Source: Erigeron canadensis (lineage: Eukaryota > Streptophyta > Magnoliopsida > Asterales > Asteraceae). Taken from it: a stretch of DNA of 64,000 nucleotides. Location: contig NC_057764.1 in the NCBI RefSeq assembly GCF_010389155.1, positions 37,146,275 through 37,210,274 on the forward strand. Reading direction: 5' to 3'. Shown here piece after piece: positions 1 to 11,260 of this stretch (positions within the stretch are counted from its first letter, which is position 1; each line of letters starts with the position of its first letter). The notes below the pieces were generated by a model that searched no databases, was not told where the DNA came from, and saw only the letters and a program-made list of their open reading frames with translations. The position numbers and the translations under genes were made by a program.

Positions 1-2266
1 TGTACCTATGTATGCATTATTAATTATGTAACAAGTGTAATTGCCTAGCAAACACTTCACGTAACATTTCTCTAAATAAAAACGTAAAATAAAATGTCAT
101 TTGTTGACAAGTAAAAGCACCAATTATGATTTTGTAAGTCAATTTCAAGAAAACCAAATTATGATGAACTAATAAACAATGAGCACTAAAATTCATCAAA
201 TATATAAAAAAATGAGAAGCGAAATAAAGTCAAAAGAAAACAAGATAGTCCAGACACGTATTAATTAAATAGAAAGAGAAAAATAATATATTGTATCAAA
301 TATTATATATATTTATGTGTTAAAGGGTTTTGCTTGTAAATGCTTTAAGAGCTGTGAATACTTAAATAGCTTATCATAAAAAAAAAATTACGACTAGTGT
401 GGGAAATGAAGGGCTGTATTTAGTGTGCATAAAACAACTTGTATCTTCCACATTAAAAATCTACCCCCTGATTTTCATGGTAAATGTACAAATAATTTAT
501 GCACCTTAAACACAGCCCTAAGGCTATATTTAGCAAACCCCTAACACTAGTATATATGATACCTTTGGTATTTAATACTAGTATATACCATTATTTTATT
601 TTATTTTATTATGAGCAATGCTACACTTACAAGTTATAAATAACACTTTACAAAAAAGTTTATAAATTGATGTGCACTAAAGTTTTATTTAGAGCAACAA
701 AGTCATTTTTTTTGAAATCTTTATTCTATATACTAGTTCCTCTTTCATTATGTGTTTCTGAAAAGTACAAATCAAATATCATAACGAAATGTATAAATTA
801 TGTTAAGTTAATTGGATTTAAGTTAAAAAGTCACCTAACCTAATACTTAATAGAAAGTAAACCCCTTAATAATCTTCATCAAGTAAAACAAGTTATCTTC
901 AATCTTTTTTATGTTTGTATATTAATAAAAGTTGAAATTTTAAAAATATAAAGGTAAGTTATATTCTTTACTTATACTTATAATAATATATACTTTTTCT
1001 GTTTCAATTTAAATGTTTAAATTTAACTTGTTGATTTTTTTCTCTAAATTTGACAATGAGTATTTTTGTTTGTATAATATAATACTTAATAAAAGTTATA
1101 TCTATTTAAATCTTAATCTTGAAACAATTTACGATTAAAGTTAAAACTTAAAAAAACAAATTAAGATAGGAGTATTTAAATTGGGGGTGAAATGTTAAAC
1201 ACAAATATAGATAAAAAAAAAAGAAAAAAAAAAAAACTAAAAGGATAAGATATGAATCTATCTGTATGTACAGTTGTACATGTCATTAAAAAATACGGAT
1301 ATAGAAGTGCCACTTCTGAAAAGTAAGATATCCCAATAATTTAATGTGTTAGTTGAAACAACCGAATATCACAAGCCAGGTAACCGTAAAGACAGTTAAT
1401 TTAGTCAACTAAATCGGTGTCAACATCAAAGTCTCTTCAGCATCTCAGATCTAAACTCACTCTCAATCCTAATTATAAGGTGGCTCTGTTTCTTTTTTAG
1501 AAGACATTAGCACATAATTAGGTTTTAACTTTTAACTATATGCTATAGCATAAATGTACGGTTAATACATGTTTTTTTTCAAAAGTTTAAGCTTATTGGA
1601 AAGAGAAAATTACAGAAATGCAAACACAACTTTAAATGTTTAAAAAAAAAAATAGGTGAAAACCATCTAGACTCATGTAACGTATTAGTATAGAACGCGT
1701 ATCTCATAAAAATTTAAATGTTTTAAAAACGTAAGTTCGACTTTCTAGTACGGTTGTTATACGTACCGAGTGATATTATATTATGTAACAACGATATTTT
1801 TAGTGATATGTAATGAGGAGCTCATGTCAGCAAAATACCACAGAAGTACATATATAAAATGATCTATATTTGAAAACTAAACGTAAGTAGAAATCAGTAC
1901 ATTTTCAAACATTTATTTCTTTTCCAAAATAAGTTCATAATAATAATATGTTTAAAAGAAAAGTCACAATCTTTATAACCTCTCCCTCAAGATAAGCCTT
2001 ATCAAGTAAATCAAAGTCACAATCTTTCAAGTTTTATTTATTTATTTATTTATTTTTTAACTGGTAAACTATCTTATTCTTACTCTTAATATCTAAATTA
2101 ATACTTAAAATAAAATTCAAGACTTATCATATATATACCCCAAATGAAATTCTTACTTAATTATCTTTAACTAGCAAGTACTGTAATTAATTCAAGCCAA
2201 CAAGTAAAACTTAACATGAATTAATTATACATTTAGTTACAATTGAATGCGAGTATGTATGTGTAC
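1..2266. other. Gene-free AT-rich flank
   Basis: No coding exon was recognised on either strand. The stretch is AT-rich and contains one 110-bp foldback element (listed separately) and a short TTTA repeat near 2033-2056. I looked on the minus strand for later exons continuing the NCL exon 1 at 2267-2633 and saw none. The remainder of that gene is therefore either deleted or beyond the left edge. Confidence 0.6.
410..519. mobile_element. 110-bp foldback MITE, copy a
   Basis: A short inverted-repeat element that starts AGGGCT and ends AGCCCT, with arms carrying TTAGTGTGCATAA and its near complement. Two other copies of exactly 110 bp lie at 54813-54922 and 57247-57356. This copy is the most diverged. 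A shared outer flank resembling TAGCAAAAC suggests the mobile unit may be slightly longer than 110 bp. No transposase is present, and the superfamily cannot be assigned from these ends. Confidence 0.6.
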
Positions 2267-2633
2267 CGAGTATGAGCATAGCATCCGGAAGAGCACCAAG
2301 AATGGGAAGAAACAGACCACCAACGATACCCGGTCCCAAAATCTCCAACATTAGCTCACTACCCGCAGATAAATAAGTAGCCGCAAGAAACATAAGGTAT
2401 CCATATACCATAATCAAAAACAGATTTCCAAAGACAGTATTAGTGCACGGCAAGAACCCGTAAGTTTGCTCACATAACTCGACAACATTTGATGCCAACA
2501 AGAGCGACGGCTTAATTCCATCGTGCACTAGACTGTTTGATGAATTGGATGTGGCGCTGAGATGACGACCTGCTCTTGCAATGGTTAAGGAAACAAAGAA
2601 TATTGTTAATAGGATAAAGGGCTTTTGAGCCAT
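2267..2633 (-). pseudogene. Isolated exon 1 of an NCL-type Na+/Ca2+-exchanger-like gene
   Basis: Reading from ATG at 2633, the exon encodes a hydrophobic signal peptide, then the family's CEQTYGFLPC segment, a membrane span and the motif GGLFLPILGALPDAMLIL. It ends at a GT donor at 2266, the same splice point used by exon 1 of the two NCL genes further right. Unlike those genes, which read GASAF...LPESLILL here, this exon has the LPDA form that I regard as typical of plant NCL proteins. It is therefore a different paralogue, not a recent copy. No exon 2, no alpha-repeat continuation and no EF-hand exon was found in the 2.2 kb downstream, although intron 1 in the neighbours is only about 100 bp. 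Most likely it is a truncated remnant. A very long intron crossing the window edge cannot be excluded. Confidence 0.6.
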
Positions 2634-3231
2634 TTTTAGTTAAGGTAGTTTGGTATATGTGCGTTTCCGTGTGTTTTCGTGCTTTATACAGTACTGAAAG
2701 TTGCTCTGAGGCGTGTTACAACGTGTAGGAAGCGCGTAAGTTGATTTTTATATCTAAAAGACGATTGGAGTTCACTTATCTTTATATATTTTAGTACTCG
2801 TATAAGAATTAATTAAATATATATATATGGCCCATCAAGTTGCACTTTTCCTTTTTAATTGGTTAAGGCTTTTTCTACTACTGTATAGGTATCTTGTTTA
2901 CTTGTGAAAAATAAAATAAATAGAGAAAAGGTATCTTGTTTAATATAATCAAAAATAGAATAATGGGAAACGTTATGTTTTGTTTTCTATATTTTGGAAT
3001 GACTTTTTTTAGTCGTGGTATTAAATAAGTGCGTGTGGGATTTGTTATTTATTAGTTTTAGCCTTTTAGGTGAATTAGTTTTTATAGTTATTAAACACCA
3101 TCGAGGCCAGCTTGATGTACGTCTTCACAAAAGGCATCAAATCGTAATATCTTAAAAAGAATTGGGAAACGGACACGGGATAACCACTTAGGCCGTAAAA
3201 ATCTAGACAGAACAAAAGAACCTTATGCGGT

Positions 3232-3572
3232 TGCGTTTAGTCGAAGAAAACACCCCATGTTTTTCATTTTTGTTTTCAAAGAAAACATGGAAACAGAAAA
3301 CGCGTCCAAATCATAGTTTTCTAAAAATGTTTTCCATTAAAACAAAAAATACTGTTATTCATTTTTCTATGAACATTTAGAAAATATTTTTTTTTATTGT
3401 TTTCACCTTTTTATATTCCATTTTCCAAAATTTGAAAACCTCAAATTTTATATTTTTTTTTATTTTCAAGTTTTGAACGTGTTTTCATTATTTTTCTAAA
3501 CATGGAAAACTTTTTTCATTTTCTTGAAAATTGAAAATGAAAAACTATAAATATTTCTACCAACTAAACGCA
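3232..3572. mobile_element. Non-autonomous TIR element rich in TTTTC/GAAAA
   Basis: The two ends are inverted repeats: TGCGTTTAGTCG at the left and CAACTAAACGCA at the right. The interior is built from mirrored runs of GAAAACATGGAAA and TTTTCATTTT type. There is no ORF. A target-site duplication could not be fixed with confidence, so the superfamily is left open. Confidence 0.5.
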
Positions 3573-3837
3573 CTCTTATTATCTGTTTAATTTACATAAC
3601 TTGTTGAACTAGATTTTGCGTAACTTGTTAGAACTAGATTTTGCATAACTTGTTGACCTAGATTTGTATCCTGTAAATCGGTTTACAAAGTTATTAGTAT
3701 TTTGCTTTAGAAAACAAAGATGAGGCAAACATTTTGAAAGGTTTTACTAGCATTTTAGATGAAATCAATCCATATATACTCGTAATAAAGTTTTTTTTTC
3801 CCAACTAAGTTTTTGATAATCTCAAAATACCTATTTT

Positions 3838-4030
3838 TATTATTTATTAATTTAAACATCTCTATCTAATATAAATTGACACGCTTAATTAATGAAATTA
3901 TATACACCAGACATTCCTCAACCCTTAAAATAAGTACACCAACTCTTTATATCAATCTTTAATGAACATACCGCTACTGCCACTACCACCCATCCCCGCT
4001 ACAGCCGCCGCCACCACACTCTCGTATACT
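3838..4030. mobile_element. Helitron-like non-autonomous relic
   Basis: This segment shares an ordered set of short blocks with segments near 4790-5050, 22190-22549, 41590-41850, 45870-46260 and 56640-56890. The blocks are TTTAAACATCTC, then an A/T-rich middle, then a GCC/ACC-rich tail (CCGCCGCCACCACAC here). No clean ends are visible in this copy. Assignment to the Helitron family rests on better-preserved copies elsewhere in the window. Confidence 0.3.
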
Positions 4031-4789
4031 CGATCGCACGGACAACTGAATACTTTAATAAAATCAATAGCTACACCGAGTTGTTCAAGATATGTTGATA
4101 AGTGAATAACACCACTCAAACAAAATATGAGTGGTTTAGATATGTTTATCTATCTATCGCGGTAATAACCATCTAGGAAAGCAACATCTCTCGCAACTTG
4201 TTTTCTTGCCGCTAGCTGCTTCAATTCCATGTTGAGAGAATAATTAAAAAGCATCCTTATACCAATATATAAACTGATCTTTTGATTAATTATATATTGG
4301 TTTTTCAAATTAATCTTTATTATTATTATATACATGAGTTGGAATATTTTGAAGTTGGAACAACATTATAATAGATCATATTGGAAGGAAGGTATTGTGA
4401 GAAAGAAATAAAGGTACGGTGTATTTAAGGATGCTTGTTATTCTTTCGACATGGAAAAGCAGCGGCAATGTCTCATAATTGATAACTTTTCTTTATTCTA
4501 CTACTAAAGTCTAAAGTGATACGAGTAATACGAGTATTTAAGAATGAAAAATGATAAATTCTCTTAAAATTAGCCTAAAAATCTTCTTAAAATTATGAAC
4601 AAGTGATATGTGGTATCCATTAATTTTTTTTTCTAATTTTGCCATTTGACTTTCCATGTGTCATCATCTAATGAAGAATTTTTAGGTTATTTTGTTAGAA
4701 GAATTAATCATTTGCCTTAAAAAATTAGCGAATCAATGTTAATAAGCTCTAATCTAAACCACTATATAAAAATTATCCATCTCACTACA

Positions 4790-5050
4790 AGAAAAAATGT
4801 TGAAATTGTCCTTATGCAAAATGTTTATTATATCCTTAATTAATTGATTAATTTTTCTTTACTTACTAATTTAAACATCTTCACTTAAAATACCTATAAT
4901 ATCATTAACGAAATAATTTAAAACATACATCCCTCAACTTCTAAAATAGCTACATTATCCATCTTACATCAATTACTTTTACAATAATAACCACCCGTCA
5001 CGCCACCACTACTACCGATCATCGTTACCGCCACTACCACCACCACCGTC
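4790..5050. mobile_element. Helitron-like non-autonomous relic
   Basis: Same block order as the copy at 3838-4030: TTACTAATTTAAACATC, an A/T-rich centre with ACCTATAATATC, then a tail of CCACCACTACTACC and CCACCACCACCGTC. There is no coding capacity and the ends are not clear. Confidence 0.3.
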
Positions 5051-5149
5051 ACATTGTGAGAATAAAATGTTAATACGAATACATTAATAAATGCATTATA
5101 TATAAAATAACTATTTTTTTACCCCATTTATACAAACGAATATAGATCT

Positions 5150-5300
5150 TCTAAAGTTGATCCACTTTTATTGGTAAAAGTTTGATCAATTTTAACCCTT
5201 GAATTAAAATAAATGGGTTAGGTGTTAACATTAAATTTTAATCTAACCAATGATTTTAATTTAATGGTTAAAATTGATCTAATTTTATCAATCTAGGATT
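5150..5300. repeat. Foldback (MITE-like) inverted repeat
   Basis: The left arm carries TTGATCAATTTTAACC and AATTAAAATAAATGGGTTAG. The right arm carries imperfect complements around TTGATTTTAATTTAATGG and TTAAAATTGATC. It could form an imperfect hairpin with about 60-bp arms. A similar composition recurs near 56460-56630, suggesting one family. Confidence 0.4.
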
Positions 5301-6017
5301 ATGTTTTGAAATACTTAAATTTATTTTACAATTTACATTTCTAAGTAATTTGACTTCCGATTTATCTATTGTGATTGGTCAATAGAATTTTAGCGGCAAG
5401 GTTATATATTTCCCAAGGTTGGGTGCCGACCAGCCACGTCGGCAACGCCCACAGTACACACCCCTGTGCTCTTGATTAATTGGGCTGACTTTCTTAAGCC
5501 CCAATTATTTCACCAGTTATTTCGGGTTGAAGAATTTATTAATTAAATTAAGGATACAGATGAAGTAGGAAAAGAATGTGAGTAATGAACACCAACATGT
5601 TTTTGTTTTATTCTACTGTATATTTTTTTCAATCTATACATCTTTTCCTATATTTAATGCTCTTTCTTTTGTAGAGTATCTTTTAGGTGTGAATGTGTAA
5701 AGGTTTACAAGTTGTTCGATGAAATTGCAAAGATAAATTTGTCTTCTTCGGTTCCTTATATACTATATTTTTTTTCAATCTATGCAAAGATAAGTTTGTG
5801 TTTCATTTGTATTTTTAACCTTTTTTCAGCATATATGGTTTGGTTTCACCTTCTTTAGAAATAGCAATGCTTGTAGGTAATATTAAACGAACATGGAAAA
5901 ATTAGATTTCTAATTTTCTAATCATACCTGGGTAATTACCTTAGCTAGTATAATAGATATGATATAATACTGAATTTGTACAAATAAATGAAAGAATTGT
6001 TTTCCCCCTCTTCTATG

Positions 6018-9000
6018 TTACAGTTTATTAAAAGTGTAAACGGAGATCAAAGATAGCGGGTAGAGCAAGTATGCGAGGATCGATGTCCAAATGGGGAACT
6101 TTGATCTAAAGCTCGTCGCTATGCCCACAATGATACAAACCATCAACACTGCCAACACTTCACCAGAGAAATCCCATGTCAAGCCTCGGAAATATATGAC
6201 CGCTAAAAGAACAGAGAATCCAAGAACATTGTTCATGAACACACCATTGTATAACTGCACATTATAAATAAACAACCTACAAATCAATCGTTAATAATAA
6301 CATATATATAAAAAAAAAACATAAAATTAAAGTGAAAGACATCCCACGATAATACTCATGGATTTTTTTTTTCTTTTTTTTTTTTTTAATGTATCTCTAC
6401 TACTAATACTTAAGGGAATATATAAGCTAAGCATATATAAGAAACCAACTCTTCGTAGAAGAGTTGGCCACCAGCTACCACTTTCTAGGAGCAACTTGGG
6501 TTCGAATCTTGCAAGAGACAGAATTGAATTTAAGTGGTTGAATTACCTTGACACTATCCCTGCTGGGGGTTATGTGGGTACCAATTCGGTATATGGGATC
6601 AAACGGTTCCTATCAATCTACCGTTATATAAGAAGTGATTTCCTAATTACTTTCTTTAATAAAGCAAATGGATGTGAACAATGTTTCTTTTGTCTTCACA
6701 CGTATTTTTAGTATAAATAAAAGATATACAAATTATATACAAAGTTCTATACTTGATCCAGTGGAAGGCATGCCATTTATTAGAGGAAAGGTCCCCAGTT
6801 CGAAATTGGGCACAATCCCTTCATAGTTTTGCTTTTGTTTTCTTTTAATGAATATTTTAAATATTCATTTTAGCCCCTCATAATTTTACATGCATGACCC
6901 TGAAGTTTTACATTTGATTATAGTATTATATAAAGTTTTGGTTTTAGATACATAATTTCATTTAATTGTTTGTGTTTTTGTTTTGTTTTATTTATTAACT
7001 TTTTTTGTTTTTATAACTTTTATTCTTTATAGTATTTGACATGTGTTGTATTTTTTTGATTTATAACATTTTTTTTTATTAACAAATTTTAGTTTTCTTA
7101 TATTAAAAAATTTAGTTGTGTTCAATAATTTTGTATTCTATGTATTTTATCTTATTTTTGTTATGTATTTACCATCTTTAATTTTTTTTTTTTTTATAAC
7201 TTTTGTAATATTTTTGTTTTTAAAATTTTTTTTGCCTCACATAAATCTTTTTGAATTTGTAAAATTTATGTTCTCCTTTCTACTTTTTTAAACATTTTAG
7301 TATTTATACCTTTTTCACATGTAACATTTGGTTTTGCTGTAATTTTTTCACTTGGTTTTCGTAATCTTTTTTTTTTCTTTTTTACTTTTTGCTTTTAGTA
7401 TATTTCTTATGTACTTTTTTTAGTGATGTGGTTGTAGTATTGCCATTAAAAAGAAAAATGGATTCTCCAATGTTTTTTACCTTATGTTTAATTTCCGTAA
7501 ATAGTTGCTTTACTTAGAATCAAATAAATAATAAAAAGCACATGTTATCTTGAAAATTTTTGTTTTTTTTACACCCGACCATGCATGTAATTATTTTCAG
7601 GAACCGATGCCGGGCGGGTTGAATCAACTAGTTATATATATAAAAAAAGATACCCAGATATAAGAATAAGAAGAGAAAAGGAAAAACGAAAACCCTAAAA
7701 ATGTTTTCGGGAATCGATGGTGGGAAGAAACGGTGTCCCTGCAAAGAGTGGGTTGATAGTTATGGTCCCGGCGGACACAAGGAGTCGTTGGTTTGTGGGT
7801 TGATTAGAAAAGGGGTTAATTTAAACGATTTGAAACCAGATAGTAAAAGGAGAATGGATGTTAGCCGTCGTAATTCTGCATATGCTAATATCTTGGCAGA
7901 CGCCGAGTCTTTGATGAGAGCATGGGGGCTTTCAGTGGAAGATTTGAAATCGGGAACCTTTTATTCTTTCCTTGAAAACAGAACAACCATGGACGGTAAG
8001 GGCATCACCAAGGCGGAGGGTCTGCCTATGATTAACCAGATTAATGGTAATAATAAGAAGAAAGTGGAATGGCTGTTTGAGAAGGATACGAGGGATGGTA
8101 AGACTTGGGCTGCCGAGGTTCATAGTTCATATCTTTGGCTGAAGGAGCTGCAGAAGAAGGAAAAGGAGGGGACTCATAAGCCTAAGCTCAAGGTAGGGGA
8201 GGAGGATATCAAGAGTAGGCTGAGAGAGGGGGCAGCTACCTGGTACGAGAATTTTCCTACTCATGAGGGCGGCACAATTAGCTCTAAGCATGACTACGGT
8301 TACCACTTCAACTATCCTGATCTGGATCCCATGTATGGTTTTGATTATAACCGCTTCAAGATAACCAATAACATGTCCCTCGCGTTTGATGCTCCAGGCT
8401 TCGACGATGACCATCTCTTTCAACAAGTTATCAAGCGGCCTCGATCAGGCTATTATTTATACACAGGCTTTCTTAATTAGTTATTATTATCATCTAGGTT
8501 GCTTATTTGCTACTGCTTGCTTGCTCATGTGTGTTTGTGTTACTTTAATAATCTTCTGTCAAACTTAATTTGGTCATCCATGTTGTTGGAACTACTTGGT
8601 ACTTTTCATGTTATGTTGTTTATTGCTTAATTCTGTCGTTTCTAGTTATGATATAAGGTAGAATTTGGGGAAGCATTTTAACATACAAATACAAGTTTTT
8701 AACAATAGAGGCATACCTCAGAGAAAGTCAAGGAAGTGGTTCGTTCTTTTCTCTGGTTTACAGTTTGGAAGGCTGAAATTGCTGCTCTAGCGTTTGTGGC
8801 CAACGGTACTAGAATAAAAGAGACGAAGAATGATGGTATATTTGCACCACTAGAGACCTTTTGAACACTGTGTATGAGCGGTTCAGCCAGAAGCGCTAAC
8901 ATGGCTATCCCAAGCACCATCAAGGCTATAGCCTTTGTCCATGCCCAACTAGATTTGTCTATACCATCATCTATCCATCTTTCCCATGGTTTCTGCATTC

Positions 9001-11260
9001 ATTTTGACTTTTTGGGTCAAACATGCAACTTAATTTACAAACTTAATTACATAATTAAGCAATTGTATACCGGTTAAGTTAAGCTTACTTGCGATGCATC
9101 ATTAATTTCAGACCCATCTGGTGAGCTGGGAATGGTTTCATCATTCGACGTGTGGAGCCATTCTTTAAACCCATCTATAAACTCCTGCTCATCAATTTTT
9201 TGATCTCCACTTTTGTCAAGGTCTTGCATTATTTTATTTGTTGCTTCATCTGCATTCCAGTGTATCTTGGCAGAATTAACTTCCGTGACCAATCTCTTCA
9301 ATTCTGATTGCGATACAAAATTATCTTTATCGAGATCAATCTTGTCAAACAACCTGCAATTTCGCCCAAAAGTCACCATCATATCATATCAGATTTATTG
9401 AGATAAAAACTAAATGTTGAAATTTGACTCTTACCCTTTTATCGTGGTTATGTTTGGTGTTCCATCTTCCTTATAGAAGTTTCCTAGCGGTGACCTTTGA
9501 ACATGTAGAATAATTTCAGATACCAAGATCTTCATCATTTCTTGTTCTTTCTTTTTGGTCTGAACCCATGGTTGTACAATCTGTAAACAGATATATTTGG
9601 ATCATTATACATATTTTATTTTTTTTGCAAAAAACTTTAGAGAGCCAAGTTGATGACTTTAGTTTTTAAATACTTGATACAAGTCCTTCCATGAGCTAAT
9701 TGAGCGATATGGGCGATTATCAACTGCACCCTTGGTCTCACTGAGCCAGTTTGTGAATCTATCAACAAATTCATCCATTGATACTTTACTATCGGAATCT
9801 TTGTCAAATTCTTTCATTATTTCCTCGATTTTTTTCTCCTTGTTCCAAGTTAATTGCCTGAACTTAATATCCTGGAGAAGTTCTTTGAGTTCAGAAAATG
9901 TTATGTAGCTATCACCATCTTGATCAAGCTTAGTGAAAAATCTGCATTGTAAGAACTGATCGAATATATTGTAACGGAAACATAAAAAATGATTCGAAAG
10001 TGAATACTAAAGCAGAGAAAAAAGAACCGAACCCTTGTATAGCAGGTACATTTGCCGAACCATCTTCAGTGAGTACTTTTTCTGCAGTGTGCTCTTGCAA
10101 GTGTTTTAGTATGTCTACAACTAAATGCTCGTGTTTAACGTATGATAATCTTCTTTTTTGGATTGAAGGCTCGAACACCTGCACTTGAAGGTTCAAGTTT
10201 CTAGTTAAGTTTTAAGAAGTATGACAGTATGCACAAACAGTTGTAGTCTTGTAGATATAGCGTAGTTTGTACCTGGTAAATAAAGTATACAACTAAGAAC
10301 ATGACGGAAACAGGAAGGACTATTATGAAGATAGTTTCCTGAGATAAACCCAAACCAAATAGTTCTGGGATCAGGAATAACATAAATGGAAAAACCGAAA
10401 GAACCATAATTTTGGCTGCAGAACTCGTCTCTTGATCTGTTGTGACACCAGAATCTGTGGACAAAACAAATATATACATTTTGTCAATTTGTCATACCAC
10501 ATATATATTGCATGAAAGTGGTCAGAGATATATAGAAAGATTTGATCTGCTAACCGGTCAAAAGTGAAAATAATTTTTCAAATGCATTTTGTGTAGGAGT
10601 CAGGGAAAAAATGGAACTTGATTCTGAGGAAAATTTCCGACTTCCAATGATGACACAAGTTCCCCAAAGTAAAGTGAGAATGAGTATTGTTGATCCAGCC
10701 AGCAAGCCAACTCCTGTTAGGACATACTCTTGAGCTACATCTTTATCATTTGAAAGTCCAGATACTGCAAACAAATCAAATGAAACCAAACAAATTAAGA
10801 TACAAGTATCAATATCATTATGGGTTCAAAAAGTAACATTATTGACAGTTTGACACATACCGAGTAGTATTAATGACTCTGGAAGGAAACCAAGGACATG
10901 AAAAGCACTTGCACCAAAAATCCCAGGACCAAGAATCTTGAAAATCCGTTTACCTCCAGAAGCAACATACGATTCTCCGTGATATAACAAGTACTCGTAA
11001 ACTACAATAAGGAAGAGGTGGCCTAAGAGAGTTTCTGAACATGGCAAAAAACCGTACATTTGCTCACAAGGTTGTTCTTCAGGTAAATGATCAGTTCCTT
11101 TAAGATGCAGATACGATGATACGCTTTCTGGATTTGGGTCATTTTTGCCATCCGAAATCAACTCAAAATCATCGTAACGTAAAAAACGACCCGTTACCTT
11201 CAAGGATAACATTATAAGAAGAAATGAAGCGTTGCATATAGCTTTTGTTAGTATTTCCAT
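6018..11260 (-). CDS. NCL-A: EF-hand Na+/Ca2+-exchanger-like membrane protein
   Basis: Nine exons join in frame (10861-11260, 10555-10764, 10273-10454, 10033-10178, 9674-9941, 9435-9580, 9089-9353, 8717-8992, 6018-6254), giving 2130 nt and 709 residues. All introns are GT-AG. Order: N-terminal signal peptide; CEQMYGFLPC segment; first alpha-repeat-like membrane block (LPESLILLVSGL, GVGLLAGSTILILTLLWGTC); a cytosolic region with four EF-hand loops at about residues 319-330, 359-370, 457-468 and 497-508, each starting with Asp and ending with Glu; then a second membrane block (about 540-709) with GANIPSFFVSFILVPLATNAR and FMNNVLGFSVLLAVIYFRG. This is the cation/Ca2+ exchanger layout of plant NCL proteins, probably on an intracellular membrane; ion specificity is not visible here. 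Its ninth intron is about 2.46 kb and contains another gene. NCL-B is its tandem sister. Confidence 0.88.
6430..6830 (+). mobile_element. Two tRNA-like, SINE-type relics in the NCL-A intron
   Basis: Two segments look like Pol III promoter remnants. At 6468-6510 a weak A-box (TGGCCACCAGC) precedes GGGTTCGAATCTTGC. At 6758-6820, CCAGTGGAAGGCATG precedes GGTCCCCAGTTCGAAATTGG and a T-rich tail. The spacing of about 35-45 nt between the boxes fits tRNA-derived SINEs, and neither segment folds convincingly as a functional tRNA. They lie in the expanded last intron of NCL-A. Confidence 0.35.
7630..7700 (+). promoter_or_regulatory. TATA-like and telo-box region before the nested gene
   Basis: TTATATATATAAAA at about 7630-7646 is a good plant TATA element. 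A purine-rich leader follows, then AAACCCTAAAA a few bases before the ATG at 7701. AAACCCTA (the telo-box) is typical of 5' regions of plant genes expressed in dividing tissues. The TATA-to-ATG spacing would give a 5'UTR of roughly 30-40 nt. Whether it is used is inference. Confidence 0.4.
7701..8480 (+). CDS. Intronless 259-aa protein of unknown function, nested in the NCL-A intron
   Basis: A single uninterrupted ORF of 259 residues starts at ATG 7701, just after a telo-box, and ends at 8480. I do not recognise the family. The protein is hydrophilic, with no signal peptide or membrane span. It has an N-terminal RCPCKEWVDSYGPGG segment with two Cys, a central helical, Lys/Glu-rich stretch (KELQKKEKEG) and an acidic, Tyr-rich C-terminal part (DLDPMYGFDYNRF). 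It lies entirely inside the last intron of NCL-A, on the opposite strand. The equivalent NCL-B intron is only about 114 bp, so the gene and its flanks were probably inserted. Lack of introns suggests a retrocopy or an intron-poor lineage gene; no poly(A) tract or direct repeat was found to prove retroposition. Codon-rich composition and the long open frame in AT-rich DNA favour a real gene. Confidence 0.65.
   Translation: MFSGIDGGKKRCPCKEWVDSYGPGGHKESLVCGLIRKGVNLNDLKPDSKRRMDVSRRNSAYANILADAESLMRAWGLSVEDLKSGTFYSFLENRTTMDGKGITKAEGLPMINQINGNNKKKVEWLFEKDTRDGKTWAAEVHSSYLWLKELQKKEKEGTHKPKLKVGEEDIKSRLREGAATWYENFPTHEGGTISSKHDYGYHFNYPDLDPMYGFDYNRFKITNNMSLAFDAPGFDDDHLFQQVIKRPRSGYYLYTGFLN

Larger units (their letters stand above)
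2634..6017. other. Intergenic stretch with MITE and Helitron-like relics
   Basis: No gene is supported here. The stretch holds a TIR-bearing element at 3232-3572, two GCC/ACC-rich relics of a Helitron-like family (about 3838-4030 and 4790-5050) and a foldback at about 5150-5300. A 61-codon minus-strand ORF near 4150-4335 has no recognisable features and is not called. Confidence 0.5.

Noticed and set aside
6468..6510. A possible functional tRNA gene around GGTTCGAATC
   Set aside because: No acceptor-stem pairing or anticodon arm could be folded. At best it is a SINE remnant.
6358..6711. A 117-codon plus-strand ORF beginning with a poly-Phe run
   Set aside because: It starts in a poly-T tract and runs through a SINE-like repeat in the NCL-A intron, so it is not a protein.
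8127..8426. A 99-codon minus-strand ORF opposite the nested gene
   Set aside because: It is a shadow of the 259-codon plus-strand ORF, with no start context or motif.
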